A stretch of 64,000 nucleotides of DNA from Gigaspora rosea (GCA_003550325.1 QKWP01000217.1:30650-94649); one strand, 5' to 3'; shown: positions 45,021-58,907, counted from the first letter of the stretch. Translations and numbers: made by a program. The notes: generated by a model from the letters alone, not told the origin.

Positions 45021-46814
45021 TAGTGTTTCGATCCTATTCTTTAAGGGTCATCCGGATTAAATTCGGATCCTATTTTATGTATCCGGATGATAATCCGAAT
45101 CTGGATAAATCCGAATTCAATTATTGAATCAGAATTCTTTATGAGCACAAAGTGCTATCACTTTAACTCATTATATTTACGAATTTGGCTACAAATGCTA
45201 ATATTTATTTAAAGTATACTAAACTTGAATAATTTATTTCAAATATCTAACAAAATGAAATGCCAATTTCGAATTTAATAAATTAACAAAAACATGTCAG
45301 ACAAATGCAGTGAGCAATTCGAAATATAATTAATTTTTGTGTATCAAGTGTAGGAAGTTCTTTAACAAATTAATGTAAGTTTTTTTTAGTTGTTACTAGT
45401 GATTTGACCCAGGTGGGTGTCACCCGATAATTATTCGGATAAATGCTATCCGGATTGGAACTCTAGATAAATTAATCAGGAGAATCTTTTAAAATCTGTC
45501 TTATTAGAATTTTATATCATACCACATATAGATTTGATTTTCATAGTGTATCGAACACCCCAACGCAGTATGGTTTCGTATTTGAATTAACATTTGTGGT
45601 CTCTATCACAATTTACTGTAAAACTTTTTTTACAAAACTTACCGATTATGATTTACTGTAAAAAAAATTTCTGTATGGATGACCAGAATTGTATAGTATG
45701 GGAAATTACAGTATGGTACCGGTATGGTATCGATTAGTATTTTCGTAAATCAATATGATATGGTATGGGTGAGCATATCAGTATAGTACACCCCGAATTT
45801 TTAAATTTTGTACTATACTGATTGTGTTATGTATATTAGTGTTAGGGTTAGAATTATAGCTGATTATATAGTACGGCGCAGGTTTTAAAAATCAGCCTGT
45901 ATTTTGGGTATTTTACTGACCTGCTCATCTATACCATATTGATCAGCGGGGGGTGAAACATTTTACTTATTTGCGCGGGCAACACAAACCAAAAAAGGAA
46001 ATCCGATTTTGTAAATAAACTAAGTGCGTGGGATAAAAATTTAGAGTTAGGGCCTTAACGTTAGAGACTATAGGGTTAGAGTGATGCTTAATATAAGTAA
46101 TTCGATTTAAATATTAGTTTTTGCGTATTTTCGCTTTTTTCTTCTTTTACGCGTGTTCGAATTCTTCGTCGGGCTGATACGGAATAGTCAAAATTTGCAC
46201 TCTCCCATTGGCTATTTACTCTCCATGAGCTTGTATTACCCGCGCAAATAAGTGGATGCGGGTGTAAGATACCCTTATTCGATTCATTCTGCTGTAACCT
46301 TTCAATATTTGGTTCATGATTTGCCGTTGTTACAAATCGACACTGATAATCTATATTAGTCTTAACATTTTGATCACGGGTTGTCTTGATTATTTACTTT
46401 ATTGCTATATTAGTTTTAGTATATTGATCACATTTTGGGTATAACCATGGTTTTATTGGTTGGTAGATCAACATAAAACTACAAACTACAAGAATCGCTG
46501 CAAATTTCGATAATTAATAATATAATTTATATTATCGAAAAGCTACGTTATTATCACTGAAAATAATTTGGACAAAATTCATCATGTGCCCACTAATTTT
46601 CAAATCAGCTGTAATAAATAATCGTTACATTCACATTTACTGGTCAAATTGATAATCACATGTAAGATATTTAGGGATTATGATCCGGATAATCCTAATC
46701 CTTAATCCGTAAATATTACGGATTCATCCGGTTAAAATTAACGGATACGGATATCCGTATTCAATCCGAATCATCGGATCCATTCGGATTAGCGGATTAC
46801 GGATCGAAACACTA
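45021..46814. repeat. Inverted pair of ATCCGGAT-rich clusters with hAT-like ends
   Basis: TAGTGTTTCGATCC at 45021 has its exact complement GGATCGAAACACTA ending at 46814. Both ends lead into 130-150 bp rich in ATCCGGAT/ATCCGAAT words. A separate end GGATTGGAACTCTA at about 45455-45468 matches the MITE at 54828. No 8-bp duplication flanks the pair, so these may be two MITEs rather than one element. Confidence 0.5.
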
Positions 46815-47564
46815 GTATTTGCACATAATAATGCACTTCTGCGTGTTAGTTCAGGTATGTACCTTATTTTGAGTAAAAATATTAAAATTTAAAATCTCAT
46901 AGGTATTAGTATGCTTTACATAATCAAACAAAGATTTCACAAAATACATCAATCAATCATCAGGCTTATACTGTATGAACATACATATGGATATACTTTG
47001 TTTCTCAGACTACCGTGTATATGTTAACCTTTACTAATAAACTTCTAATAAACTTCACTCGGTTGGCTTATAAACCTGACTGGAGTATCACAAGATACTA
47101 CCACCAATTAATATGTTCACACAGATAACAACAGTTTATTCAGTTTATTCATAAAGAAAATCACAAAGGTCTTATGAGCACGAAAGTTCGGCAGGATCGA
47201 TGCCTTATATATTAATTACTAATACACGTTTGCGTGTTACGTCACTGATTAGTATATTTTGCTTATCATTCATGCAATCATTATTTTAACATTTAAATCA
47301 TGACATTCGATCAACACGTACCCGGCGACGCTTTGATCGTTTAATATCTGACTTGATCGAATATTTTAAATTTCTCTAAATGAAATAATCATACGTATAA
47401 AACCGAGATTTTGTTATCTAGAAATTTGAATTCTGGTAGTTTCAGGTTTCAGATAAGGTTTTTAGGGTTTCGGATAAGGCTTTGAGTTTCAGGTAAGATT
47501 TTGAAGCTATGATCTGAAACCTGAAATCTGAAATTTTCAGATTTGGCGAAAAATGGGTTTACAG

Positions 47565-48292
47565 TAGTGATACGGGCCGATGCCAAATTCTCGGGCCGAC
47601 CCGGCTGCGGAAATTAATCGGCCCGGTCGACCGGGCCGATCATATTGTTAAAAAACTTACAGTCAAACAAGAATGCAAAATAGTCTTATAATTTGATCTT
47701 CTCAATATGAAATAGTCAGAATTACATCACGATACTTGTGCAATATTTCGATTGCTAAAAAATTACACGGAGATGCATTTAGTTAGTCGGTATAATGATC
47801 AGCACATTATAAGTACACATACATATAGTAGGAAGTGTATGTGATGCATATATATAGTGGATCTACTATATGCGAATAGGAAGTGGTTATAAGAGGGCCC
47901 GATGGGTCCTCTTATGGCCGGTGATCAACCGAGTTATTTTCTCATAGATGGAAATAAAAGTGATAAGTATGGCGGTGGTTTACTAACTTATAATCGATAA
48001 TCAGTGCTTTAATTAGCGAGCAATCAGACTCCTAATTGACTAGTTGAATTTATAAATATCGACTAGAAATGTCGACTATTCGATTTTGGTAGGATAGATA
48101 GTTATCGACTGCAAGCCTAACTTGAGAATGTTCTACGCGTGATTTAACTAATAATTATAAGTTATACAATGAAATTCTATCAGACGAAAAAAATTTAACT
48201 ATATACCGGCCGGGCTGACCTGCAGGAATGTGGGTGAAGGGCCGACCCGCCCGCCCGCCCGGCTGATGGGCCGAGGTCAGCCCGTATCACTA
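47565..48292. mobile_element. Non-autonomous hAT-type element with perfect 8-bp duplication
   Basis: The ends TAGTGATACGGGC and GCCCGTATCACTA are flanked by GTTTACAG at 47557-47564 and 48293-48300. Subterminal GGGCCGACC/CGGCCCG words make the ends GC-rich, while the middle is AT-rich. No transposase. Confidence 0.9.
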
Positions 48293-48300
48293 GTTTACAG

Positions 48301-49302
48301 TCAACTCTAAATAAAACACAATATTTAGATCATTATAGAACCCTAATTAAACATGTAAAATGATTGATATTATAAATCTAATAATTAGATAAAATCACTC
48401 TATATAATAATATATTAATATAAGTACTTATTTTTAAAACATATATTTTAAAAAGGACAGACTTTGGAATGACTGAATCTTTAAGCTAATATACAATCTA
48501 AATAAGGGTACACTCTATTCTTATTATAATGGCCCAGTTTAGCTGGAAAATTCTATACTTAATAAAAATTCATTATTATATTATAGCGGATTTACTAATA
48601 CATATAGGGTACTGCATAATCCACTATAAGTTAATGATATATAACCAGGATTACAGGATTATATATTTAAAAGTAAATTATAATTGAAAGGTATTAAAAT
48701 AAGAAAATGGCTCAAAAAAAAAAAAAAAAAGTGGCTGATTGCTTTGAAAACATATTCAATGTTTCGTATTTTAGATCCTTTTATTAGGTTTTTTGTACAA
48801 AATTAAATTATTTCAATGACATAAATCACAATACCTGAAACTTTGGTATATTAGAATTAAAGTAATTATCATTCAACTCATTTTACCTGTGAATTAGATC
48901 ATACCTTCTGCTCCTAATTTGGAATAAATGTCTCAGCTTCTTTATCATATAATATAAAATTGTGAGTGTAATGATAGCGATAGTACAGTAGTACAAAAAG
49001 TATTCCTTAAATTTTAATAAGCCTGTTATATTTAGTGATTATGTTTACTATCAGCTATTTAATTTATCTAATGTTAATGATGTTATGATTTTATGATCTA
49101 TAAGTATCGTGTATAACAGATATAATACTATCCCTCTTATCAATCACTTATTACAGAGTTAATAACAACAATTGAAGAGATGAAGGAGATTCAAACGAAA
49201 GGATTGAGACATTCTTTAACGCGAACACGTGATTAACGTAAGAGATGCCGATTTCAATTTCAATGACAATGTTTCTAGGTCGCAATAAAAATTAATATAA
49301 AC
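48301..49302. other. AT-rich stretch, no feature seen
   Basis: Contains only AT-rich DNA and an A-run at about 48714-48730. Confidence 0.4.
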
Positions 49303-49310
49303 ATTTTAAC

Positions 49311-50163
49311 TAGAGATTGTACCTGTATAATGTTACCCAGATAACCCGCATAACACCCATTAACCGGGTCATGAACCTTGCTACCCGGATGACCTACGAT
49401 CAACTATTCTTCTATCAGTCCATATCCAGTTACTTGACAAATCGAATCGTTAAAAGAATCGAATGGTATGATTATTTCTATGCCTTGCCCAAAGAATCGA
49501 ATAGCATAATTATTTCAAACCGTGTCTAAAAAATCAAATATTTTCAAGCTTACCTAAAGTATCAAATACCATTATTATTTCTAAGCCTTGCTTAAATATA
49601 TCAATCATGCAACCAGTTCGTATAATTATGCAGGATCGAATAGCATAATAATTAAATTACAGTATTGTTGCGAAACAACGCACTCCTGCACGTTAATTTG
49701 AATATATGCGCGTTAATTTGAGAATGTCCATGCCTGTTATTTCGCGACAATAGTATAAAAACATTAGTTTCACAACGCAAAAGATTTTTAAAAGCCAATA
49801 CGAATATTCCATTATTCTTGTACTGTACGTAGATTTTAAATCAAATCAAGAAATTCAAAGATCCGAAAAAGCTTGAAGATCTTGTTTAGCACGTCTTAAA
49901 ATCATTATCTTTAATACCTATAAACTAAAAAGTGAAATCTTTGGGTAAATGGGTATACGTAACAAACACGAACTAAAGGCCGTAATAAGCAAAAAAAAAT
50001 GAGACGTATATACATACATACGACGTATGCTCGATTTATATTCGGGTCACCAGGGTCACCCGGGTTACCTAGCTTACCCGGGTGGCCCGGTTTGTAAACC
50101 GGTAATGATTTTTTGTACGGTCGGGTAACCCAGAGTTAAAATTTTTGACGGGTATAATCTCTA
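49311..50163. mobile_element. Non-autonomous hAT-type element
   Basis: The ends TAGAGATTGTACC and GGGTATAATCTCTA form a TIR. ATTTTAAC lies at 49303-49310 and again at 50165-50172, one base off the right end. Subterminal arms carry GGGTNACCC words (TTACCCGGGTGG near 50074). Confidence 0.7.
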
Positions 50164-50172
50164 AATTTTAAC

Positions 50173-51664
50173 AACTATCTCAATAAAATTTAATTTGAAT
50201 TTTATCAATACGATAACAATTTTATTTTTTTTTCTAAATTTTAAAATCATTAAGCAAGATTCGTCTGATTCTATACAGTATAATTCTACACAGTTTAATT
50301 ATTGCGCTTTGCAAAAAAAAAAAAAGATGCGACCTCTGCAGATCACAATGTCGTGTGAAAATCGGAGATCTTATAGATTTTTTGAGATTTTAAGAATTAA
50401 ACCGATTTTAAAGAAATATAAACGTAACTAATCGAAAATATAAAGTAACAGACAATCTGGAATCTCAATGATTCACAGCCATCATCATTAAAAAAATCAC
50501 CGGGTCACATCTTTTTGCAAAGCACTATAAACAATCACCTTGTTTTTGAAACTTTAAATTTTAACAAATCCTTTGAAAAAAAACTTGAATTTTCATACCT
50601 CCGCCTCTCCTAATCGACGTTATTTGAATATTCATTTTTTCTTCATAGTCATTAATGTTCAATCTCATTCAATTTTAATTTAGAGGCTCAAATTTTTATG
50701 TTTTATTTATTTAAATTTAAATATTTGAGGCGTTGGACTTATCAACGGCTGAGTCAGTTAAATACAGTAAAAGTATCAAAGCCCAATGATTTTTCTTAGT
50801 GATCATATGTTGTTATCTAGATATTTCAAGGGCTGAGTCCAAAAATAATAAATTCGATGTAGAGATAGGCAAGGTAATAATGTAAATAATAATTACTTGT
50901 TCTTTTAACCAAATATTTACACACACATATTATTACTAATTATTTCCTATGACGAATACTTATTACTTAGAGTCTCGTTTAAAAACCCGTTAGGTTCGAA
51001 ATTTAGACAGATCAACTGATATTACTTATAATTCTGATTATCGAGATTTATTAATAGTATCTGTTTTTTATATTGGTTAATATGGTTATTTCACCGATAA
51101 GCCAATTACTTGATATCACACAAGACGATAATTTACCAATAAAAATGATAACCCCTATGTGATACCAGGAATATAAGCCATATCCTTGCATTTAATATGA
51201 CCTGAACTTTAGTAACGTGCATTTAAAGAACAATGAGAAAAAGTGCATTTATAGAGGTCATGTATGTGCGTTTAGAGAGGGTTCGCATTTATAGAAAGTG
51301 TATTTATGGAGGTTTCATTGTATAACGAAATTAAAATTCCGCTTCGATTTTTCTTAATTTGGCAAAGAAATAGACTTTAAATAATTCAATTCAACCCTCG
51401 AAAATTATAACTATGCCAATGCGAGTTTATTCAATGATGACAATGAAAAAATATAGTATAGGGCATACCTTTATACGTATATGATATGTAATTAAACTCA
51501 ATTATCTAATCAGGCTTTATTTAGGTCGATTTCGTAAACAGAAAGCCTGAAATCTTGGCTTAGTTCATTTATATTTGAAAAAAGTTATTTATTAAATTAC
51601 TAAGCAGTAAATTTTTAAATAATTTCATTCGCATACTTTCGAAAATAAAAAAAAAAGTTAAGAA
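50173..51664. other. AT-rich upstream region of the channel gene
   Basis: No supported gene. The open frame at 50195-50431 has no recognisable content. The promoter of the gene starting at 51665 should lie in the last few hundred bases, but no specific element can be named. Confidence 0.4.
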
Positions 51665-54600
51665 ATGAGTGAACAAATAATAGAGATTCCAAGCGAACAA
51701 TCTCCACCGCACAATGGAAATAAGATCACAAAGATCGTGTGTTCTCCAAAATTAAAGTACGTTGCAACATGGAGCGACGAAGACATATCAGTTTGTATCT
51801 ATTCTATTAAAGGTCAAACGAATCTGGAATTTGAAATTTGCTATCCACTAAAAGAACTAGTCGAACATAATCTTTCCGGAGAGATCAAAGATGATTTTTT
51901 AAAAGCTGAAAAATATGAATTAAAGTTGTCAGATCAAAAGCATATTGCGTTGATGCCTTATGATGAAGGTTACAGACATGCAGGTTAGATATCAGCAAGA
52001 CTTTTTTTGTTTTAAATTTGTAAACTTATCGGGCTCATTCTATAAGTTTTTTTAAAAAATTTAATCTTTAAGTAAAAAATTTAAGAGCCCTTTCTCTTAA
52101 TTGTTCTATAGGTTGCGCTTACTATGCTCTAAAATATAGTATTTCAAATTACATAATCATATATCTAAATTTTAATACCTCAATTTATTTATGTATTAGC
52201 ACTTTTTAAATTAGAACGTCGCGAAGTAAAAATTTTAGAACCCAAAGATAATAAAAAAGAAATAATTGAAAGTAACTTTATAATTAACGAAGGCGATTAT
52301 TATTTACTTATTAGGGGAGAAAAAAACTCTAACAGTATTACAGGCTATATATTTGAATTATGTGGAAAACTTAAAAAAATATTTAGAGTTTCAAATTATA
52401 ATTATTCTAAAGACCATATTGAGCTTCACAATAATGGATATATTTTTATATACAAACGTGATACACATATTATCATGGCATGGAACACCGTAACCTTGGA
52501 ATTTATTGCTTATTTGACTACGGAATGGGAGATAGATTGCATACGTAACCTTGTTCTAAATAAAGATGCAACACTTTTGGCTATTTGGTTCAATAACTTT
52601 ATATACATTTATTCCATTAAATTTCAGCTTATGATATCATTCTGTAAGTTTATTCATTTCTATTACTGTATTATTGTATTATTGTATGACAAAAACAATC
52701 GTTGTTTCTAATTTTTCACTATTAATATTTTATTAGATAATGTTGATTATGATATAACAAAATGTTATTTTCTTTTATTCGAAGATAAGGAATGTTTGCT
52801 TGTTAAATGTGAGCAGAATCATTTTTATTTGTTAGATCCATATATTTTCACTGAGAAGCGTCATAAAGAAACGGAGGAAATATCTGAATTAGAATTCAAT
52901 CAGACATATATAATTAATTATAGTATGATTTTTTATATTGATGAAAATAAATTAAAAGTCAAAACTTTTCCTGAATCTTGGAATGTTAAGTTTAATAATA
53001 TGGCCACTAACTTGGTTGCAAATGAAGTGTTCGAAGAAATTGAGAAAGAAGATGAATATATTTCACTTCAGCATGATGATAAATGGAATATAGAAAAAGA
53101 CAAAAAGAATCAAAATAAGATTATATTATCTTTTAATAAAGTTGATAATGTTAAAATTGATACACCGTATACTGGAATTAAAAGAATTAAACTTTTAAAA
53201 AATAAGGATTTATTAATGATTGTGAAGAATGAACATGAAGACAATTCAAGTGAAAAAATATATATTTGGACTATTATTAATGTCGAAAAAATGCCAAAAA
53301 TCCGATTAAATTATTTTTGGAGTAGTTCAACATCATTTCAAAAGGAATATAAAGAACGTTTACCATATTTACCCCCTCCTGAATTCGAAATTGAAAAACT
53401 TTATGATCTTTATGAATTGATGATTGAAGATTATTCTAATTCAAGATTTAAATTAAGTCTTTATGGAAGATATTTAATGGAACATTTATTAGAAAATGAA
53501 AAATTTGAGTCTATTGAAACATTATTAAAAAATATAATTAACTTGACTATTAAAAATAGTGATAGAAGTTTTATTTCAAATCTTCCATTAATGAAAATAG
53601 TTACTTATAATCTTCGTAAATTAAGTTATTATCCTGAGATAATTAATTGGTTTTTATCTAGAATAACTTTTTTTGTACCTGATGATACATTATCTGAAAT
53701 AATTAGTACAAATTCAACTTCTAATCATCTCCAAAAATTTGGTGAATACCCTAATATTTTTGATATTTCTTTAATTTATCTTAAAATAGAATGTTTTTTT
53801 AATCTTATGTTTATAATTTTTAAACATTCCAAATTTTATTTGAGAATTGTAATACCAATGCCTAAAATTTTTAAACAACACAAACGAAAAAAGACAACTA
53901 TTAAACTGGTCTTTCCCTTAATGGGACTTACTGATTATTCTCTAGGATCTTATTTTATGAAAAATTTAGACTTTGAATATAGCATCATTGAGAAAAAATT
54001 TATATCTTTTATTGATACTATATTTGATGCATACAGTTCTTTTGGTTTTTCACTAGACACTAATCTATATGAATTATGGATTGGTGAAGCACTTCTTGCT
54101 TACAAATGGAATACATATGGAAGAGCTATCCACATAATAAATTTATTTATTCAACTATTTTGCCTTACTTGTTTTGTACTTACTGTAATTTCTTATGATC
54201 AAATTTCACCATTTATTCGATTATTTCTACTATCCATTGTTATTATAATTACTTTAATAAGTTATATATTAGACATGACATATTGGGTTTATGAGTCACG
54301 AATGAAAAAAATGGATATTACACTCTTTCTTGGTATGTTTAAAAACTTAATTTAAATTATTTTTCGTACAAAATTTAGTAACATAATTTTGTCACTTTTT
54401 TTTCTTTTAGCTGAAACTGTAGCAATGTGTTTTATGCTATTTGCAGCATCAACTATAATATATTATAGAGATTCAAAATCATATTCGGGCTGGTTTTATA
54501 TTATTAATAATACTTATTTTGATCTTAGTGCATATATTACTTTTGCGATTTTATTACTTGAATTAAAAATTTTGTTTAATCTTCATATTTTTGAATTTTT

Positions 54601-55582
54601 TGGAATTGAATTCGCAATTATATTTGGTGTATTCAATGAAGTACTTCCTTTTTTGGTCACCCTTGTACTCTTTATATTTATATTTACAAGTTCTCTCCAT
54701 ATTTTATTGAAATTAAACTCTGATTCAAATGATAATTGGAGCTTAGTAGATTTTATTATTGTTCCATATACTACGTTGACCGGTAATTTTTTTTTTTAAA
54801 AAAAAATATTAGTTTAATAATTAGTCTTAGAGTTCCAACCAATCCATTTATCCGTATAACTATTGGATATCCATTATCCGTTATTATTCGAATATCCTTT
54901 TACTATTGACATTCGAAGTTCTGTAGAATTATCCGGATAATTTAGTATGGATGGATGATGGATTTATTCGGATTGGATTGGGAACTCTAATTAGTCTGTA
55001 TATTTTGGCTTAAATTTATTTTTATTAAAACAGGTCCATCAGATATAATTTCAACGGATGAATATAAGAAAGAACTATCTGGATTGTTGTTGATATTTTT
55101 ATTAATTGGGATTTTATTCTTTGTTGCAATTTATATGATGAATTTGTTCAATGTTGTAATTAGCAATAAAATTAGTAATTTAAACAATAAAAATTCTTTT
55201 TTATATTATAAAGCAAAGGTACTGTATTTTTTTTTATTTGCAATTTAATAAATTAATATTTAATATTTATAATATATTTGAAGACTTTATCTAGAATTGA
55301 ACTAAGTTATTTATTATCAAATCAGAGGAAAAAAAAAGATTGGTTTCCGGAAATTATGTAGGTTAATTTTTATGAATTTAAATTAATTAAATATTATTAA
55401 AATTTTTTTTTAATAATTTTTCTTTAAGTTTTTTTGAAGCTCATCTAGATGAACTTCGTAGAGTAGCTAGACAAATTTTAAATAATACTTGGCCAAGTCT
55501 TTATAAACCATATATCTCCTCTGTTCTTTTGGAAGCAATTCAAATGAAACAAAGTCCCGGTTATGATAATCAAGATGGTTAA
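51665..55582 (+). CDS. TRP/Yvc1-like cation channel with N-terminal WD40-like region, 7 exons
   Basis: Exons 51665-51983, 52200-52643, 52737-54332, 54411-54782, 55034-55218, 55284-55357 and 55429-55582 join in frame to 1047 codons plus TAA. Donors are GTTAGA, GTAAGT, GTATGT, GTAATT, GTACTG and GTAGGT; all acceptors are AG. The first 250 residues resemble beta-propeller repeats (KITKIVCSPKLKYVATWSDE, WNTVTLEFIAYLTTEWEIDC). The C-terminal third has six hydrophobic segments, for example IINLFIQLFCLTCFVLTVIS, ETVAMCFMLFAASTIIYY and VLPFLVTLVLFIFIFTSSL. A pore-like loop (WSLVDFIIVPYTTLTGPSD) and a last helix (LLLIFLLIGILFFVAIYMMN) follow. This is the layout of an ion-transport-domain channel. Glomeromycotina carry many such WD40-like/ion-transport proteins; cellular role and ion are unknown. 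No inactivating change was found. Substrate and exact start are inference. Confidence 0.85.
54828..54989. mobile_element. 162-bp hAT-type MITE inside the fourth intron of the channel gene
   Basis: The ends TAGAGTTCC and GGAACTCTA are flanked by a perfect 8-bp duplication ATTAGTCT (54820-54827 and 54990-54997). The intron 54783-55033 still has its donor GTAATT and acceptor CAG, so the insertion appears tolerated. Confidence 0.9.
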
Positions 55583-56149
55583 ATAATCAAGATAAGTGAT
55601 AAGATAATTAAAATAAATATATTTTACACAGTTCTGCTAAATATAATACTCGTTTATATTATAAAATACTAAAACTTGATAAGATAACGATTTGCCATAT
55701 ACTTTTCATATTATAATTAGCATATGTTAACGTGGGCGGCTTTATCGTCCAATTTGTAATAAAAAATCCTTACACTTGTTGAATAAATTAGTGTAAATAA
55801 ATGAAGTAAAAACAGGATAAATAATGGTATTGTAGATATTAAGAACTTAAATAGCGTATTTAGATATGAAATTAACGCAAATGAAATAAAAACAAATAAG
55901 AGATACTTAAAGGATTGTGGTAAATGTTACGAATTCGAATAGCTTATTTAGATGTACGAATAATTAAAAATCTTTAAATATACATAGGGTACAGGGTACA
56001 GATAAAGATAAAAGGCATGCATGTTCTTTATGCTCATGGTTATGACCTGCTTAGTGGCAGTTAATAATTGACATTCCACCTTTGCATAATTAAGTTACAT
56101 ACGAAGTAGACGCCCCCCCCTGTTCATTCATCAATTTTTATTAATCAAA
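55583..56149. other. Downstream AT-rich region
   Basis: AATAAATATATTTTACAC near 55612 could serve as a poly(A) signal for the channel gene. Nothing else seen. Confidence 0.4.
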
Positions 56150-56179
56150 TGGTGTCCTTATATTACTGTATTAGGCCAC

Positions 56180-56286
56180 GTAAAGTTAATTTTTCGGTTG
56201 GACCAATTATTCTATTTAAATTTTTTCCCCTTAATTTCCGGTTTATCGATAAGCCCGGTAAAAAAAAAAATAAAAAAAAAATTTTC

Positions 56287-56339
<53 letters not shown>

Positions 56340-56403
56340 AAAATTTCCACATTTTCTGCTTTCATATTTTCAAAATGAAAAATTAGTGTGGCCTTAGATG
56401 TGA
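56180..56403. repeat. MITE-like repeat with a 51-nt poly(A) tract
   Basis: TTAGGCCACGTAAAGTTAAT then TTTTCGG on the left is mirrored by GAAAAATTAGTGTGGCCTTA on the right. The A-run spans 56288-56338. Open frames across it are poly-Lys artefacts. Confidence 0.6.
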
Positions 56404-56714
56404 ACATGTATCTATTAATTTACAGTAAAATTAGAAAAAAATAAAATAAACATAAAAATAAAAAAAGGACAAGACTAGTCAGTTCCCCATGAACTTTGTG
56501 GCCTATTTTTATCTCTCGAAATTTTACCAGGATAACCCCTGTTGCACTTCTAACAAAAAATGATCCTCTCGCAATTTTGTACTAATCATAATTCTAACCA
56601 TAACTCTAACCTAACCCAGCATAATTAATTATTAACACAAAGTGCACAGGGCATGTCTAGATTATTCCTAAAAAAGTTCAAAAATCCAACTCGTCGACTG
56701 AAAGTTTGAAGCTG

Positions 56715-56874
56715 CTGTTGCATCTAAAGTAGCCCCCTATCTAAAGTAGCGCATAACTAAAATTAAACCCCTGAAATTAGAACTTCGTGCATGCATTAAG
56801 TCGTAATTTAGTTAGGGCGCTACTTTATATATAAAGTAGCTACTTTAGATTGGGGGCTACTTTAGATGCAACAG
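56715..56874. mobile_element. MITE with perfect 23-bp terminal inverted repeats
   Basis: CTGTTGCATCTAAAGTAGCC then CCC (56715-56737) pairs exactly with 56852-56874. Internal CTACTTTATATATAAAGTAG is a further hairpin. Confidence 0.85.
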
Positions 56875-57342
56875 TACTATGCAGGCAACATGAATGATCT
56901 TTTTTAAATTTGAAATTTTTATATTTTCGAATAAAGGTTTCTCAGCGATTATGTATAAACTTGTTAAAATTGGTAAAATTTTCAATCAATTAGTTATTTT
57001 TTTCAGTTAATAACTAGTTTAAACTAAATCGATTAATCGATTAATTAATCAATTAGTTGTAAATTATAGCTGATTGATTAGTTACAACTAATTGTTAAAT
57101 TGATTAGTTTTTTATTTTCAATTTTCAATTTGTAACACTAGATTAAATTTAATAAAATTTTGTATTTTAATTCTACAAGATTTTAGACTAAAATATAAAA
57201 GCTTCATTTAGTGTGACCTAGTAAGAAATTTTATTTAAATGTTAGAAAAAAAACATAAAAATCAAAGAATATCAATGTAATCATAATTTTTACAATTTAT
57301 AATTAACAACTAAACCAATTGATAAATTTTATTTTAATTTCA

Positions 57343-57500
57343 TGAGATAGAATTGAAAAAAATTTATTTACTCAAAAGATAGAATTGAAAAAATTTATTT
57401 ACTCTAAAAGATAGAATTGAAAAAATTTATTTACTCTAAAAGATAGAATTGAAAAAAATTTATTTACTCTAAAAGATAGAATTGAAAAAATTTTTATTTT
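57343..57500. repeat. Tandem repeat, unit about 33 bp, about 5 copies
   Basis: AGATAGAATTGAAAAAATTT then ATTTACTCTAAA recurs with small length differences. From 57501 to 58600 I see only AT-rich DNA and an (AT)n run at about 58270. Confidence 0.85.
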
Positions 57501-58676
57501 AATTCTATGAGATAGGATTAGAATAATTTTTGATCAAATTTGATTAGATAAGCACTGAGTAATTATTATTCAAAATTTAGGTATCTGTATCTGTAGCTAA
57601 ATTTTTTTTAATTTTCAATCAATATTTCTTAAAAACTATTATCCAAATTATTTTTTGTTTAATTCTAAGATTTATATAAAATTAAAATAAAAATTTTAAT
57701 AGAATTTGGTTAAGTAACTCAAGAAATTTTATTTAAACTACAAATTATATTTCTCTAATTTGATTTTTGATGATTTTTAAAATTTTAAATAAAATTTTTT
57801 TGATAACTACTATGTAAAACTTGACAAGGCCTTTTATTTAATTTTACAATCTTGTAGAAAGAATTAAAATAAAAATTATATCAAGTTAATTATATAGTCA
57901 TTGAGAAACCTTTGCTAGAAGATATAAAAATTCTCAAATTTTAGAAAGAATTATCCATCTTTACGTAAATGTGATACACATATAGCAATTTAATTGAACA
58001 TCTTGTGACACTAATACTGTATTTATTTTAGAAAATATTTAATTTTCTAAATTAGATTAACCACCTATAGCAGAAATAAATGTTGGCTTACAATTTATAG
58101 GCCTCAGCTCAATCTCTACTATGTTGTTAATTGATTTTTGGTTATAATATGAACCAACCAATTAAGGGGGTCGCTTAAAGCCAGGTACATATGTATGTAC
58201 GATTTTTAAGGTACAACGATTTTTTTTTTGTACTCACGACCTCTAACAACCTTTTTATTACAAGCGTTATAAATATATATATATATATATATTTTTAATG
58301 GAAAAAATTTTTTTTCAATAAAAATCATATTGGTTAATAGACGTTAATAGCACTGAAAACTTGGCAAGTTGCAATGAATTTGTTCTAGTAATCTTGTCAA
58401 ATTTTTGTGCTTACAAATAGGCTGCACATTATGTTTCAACAAGTAATAGAACAAAATTATTAACACATGCGTGCTATTTTGTCAAATAAAACCCATCAAA
58501 TATTTGTAAAGAAGGAATACCAAGTGAAACTATCAAAAGTTCATCCAGCGGGTCTATACTTTCAAAAAGTTAGGTTTTGATTTTATCGTAAAGCAGATAA
58601 GTGCTCAATGATAGTCCTAACCATGCGCATACTATCGAAGAAAGTGAAATTAAAACGTTCTCAACTTGCTTGGTAA

Positions 58677-58907
58677 GTGAAATATGATGTCGATAATAGC
58701 ATTAAAGAATTTCAACTTAAAGCCAAATCTTATGAAGATGAATTCCTTTTAATTACTAATCCAGATATGATCTGCAAAATTTCTATATTAGAATTTGAGG
58801 CAAATTCCTATGAAATTTACTATATACTGGAATCTGAGCATTGTACAATGAAAAGTATTTTTTTTATTAGCCAAAGTAAAATAATTGAAAGTTGTAGAGC
58901 TCACTGA
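58677..58907 (+). CDS. Unrecognised short open frame
   Basis: 76 codons (KYDVDNSIKEFQLKAKSYED, then ITNPDMICKISILEFEANSY). Codon use looks protein-like, but there is no known motif. A diverged echo (LKEFQRKAENYRDIIE) lies at about 60117-60165 just before a TGA, so both may be remnants of one repeat family. Its end overlaps the palindrome at 58891. Confidence 0.25.
   Translation: MKYDVDNSIKEFQLKAKSYEDEFLLITNPDMICKISILEFEANSYEIYYILESEHCTMKSIFFISQSKIIESCRAH

Noticed and set aside
45021..46814. A single 1.8 kb hAT element
   Set aside because: Ends match as inverted repeats, but no 8-bp duplication is present; two separate MITEs are equally likely, so it is listed only as a repeat pair.
56149..56397. 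Lysine-rich open frames
   Set aside because: They are translation of a 51-nt poly(A) tract.
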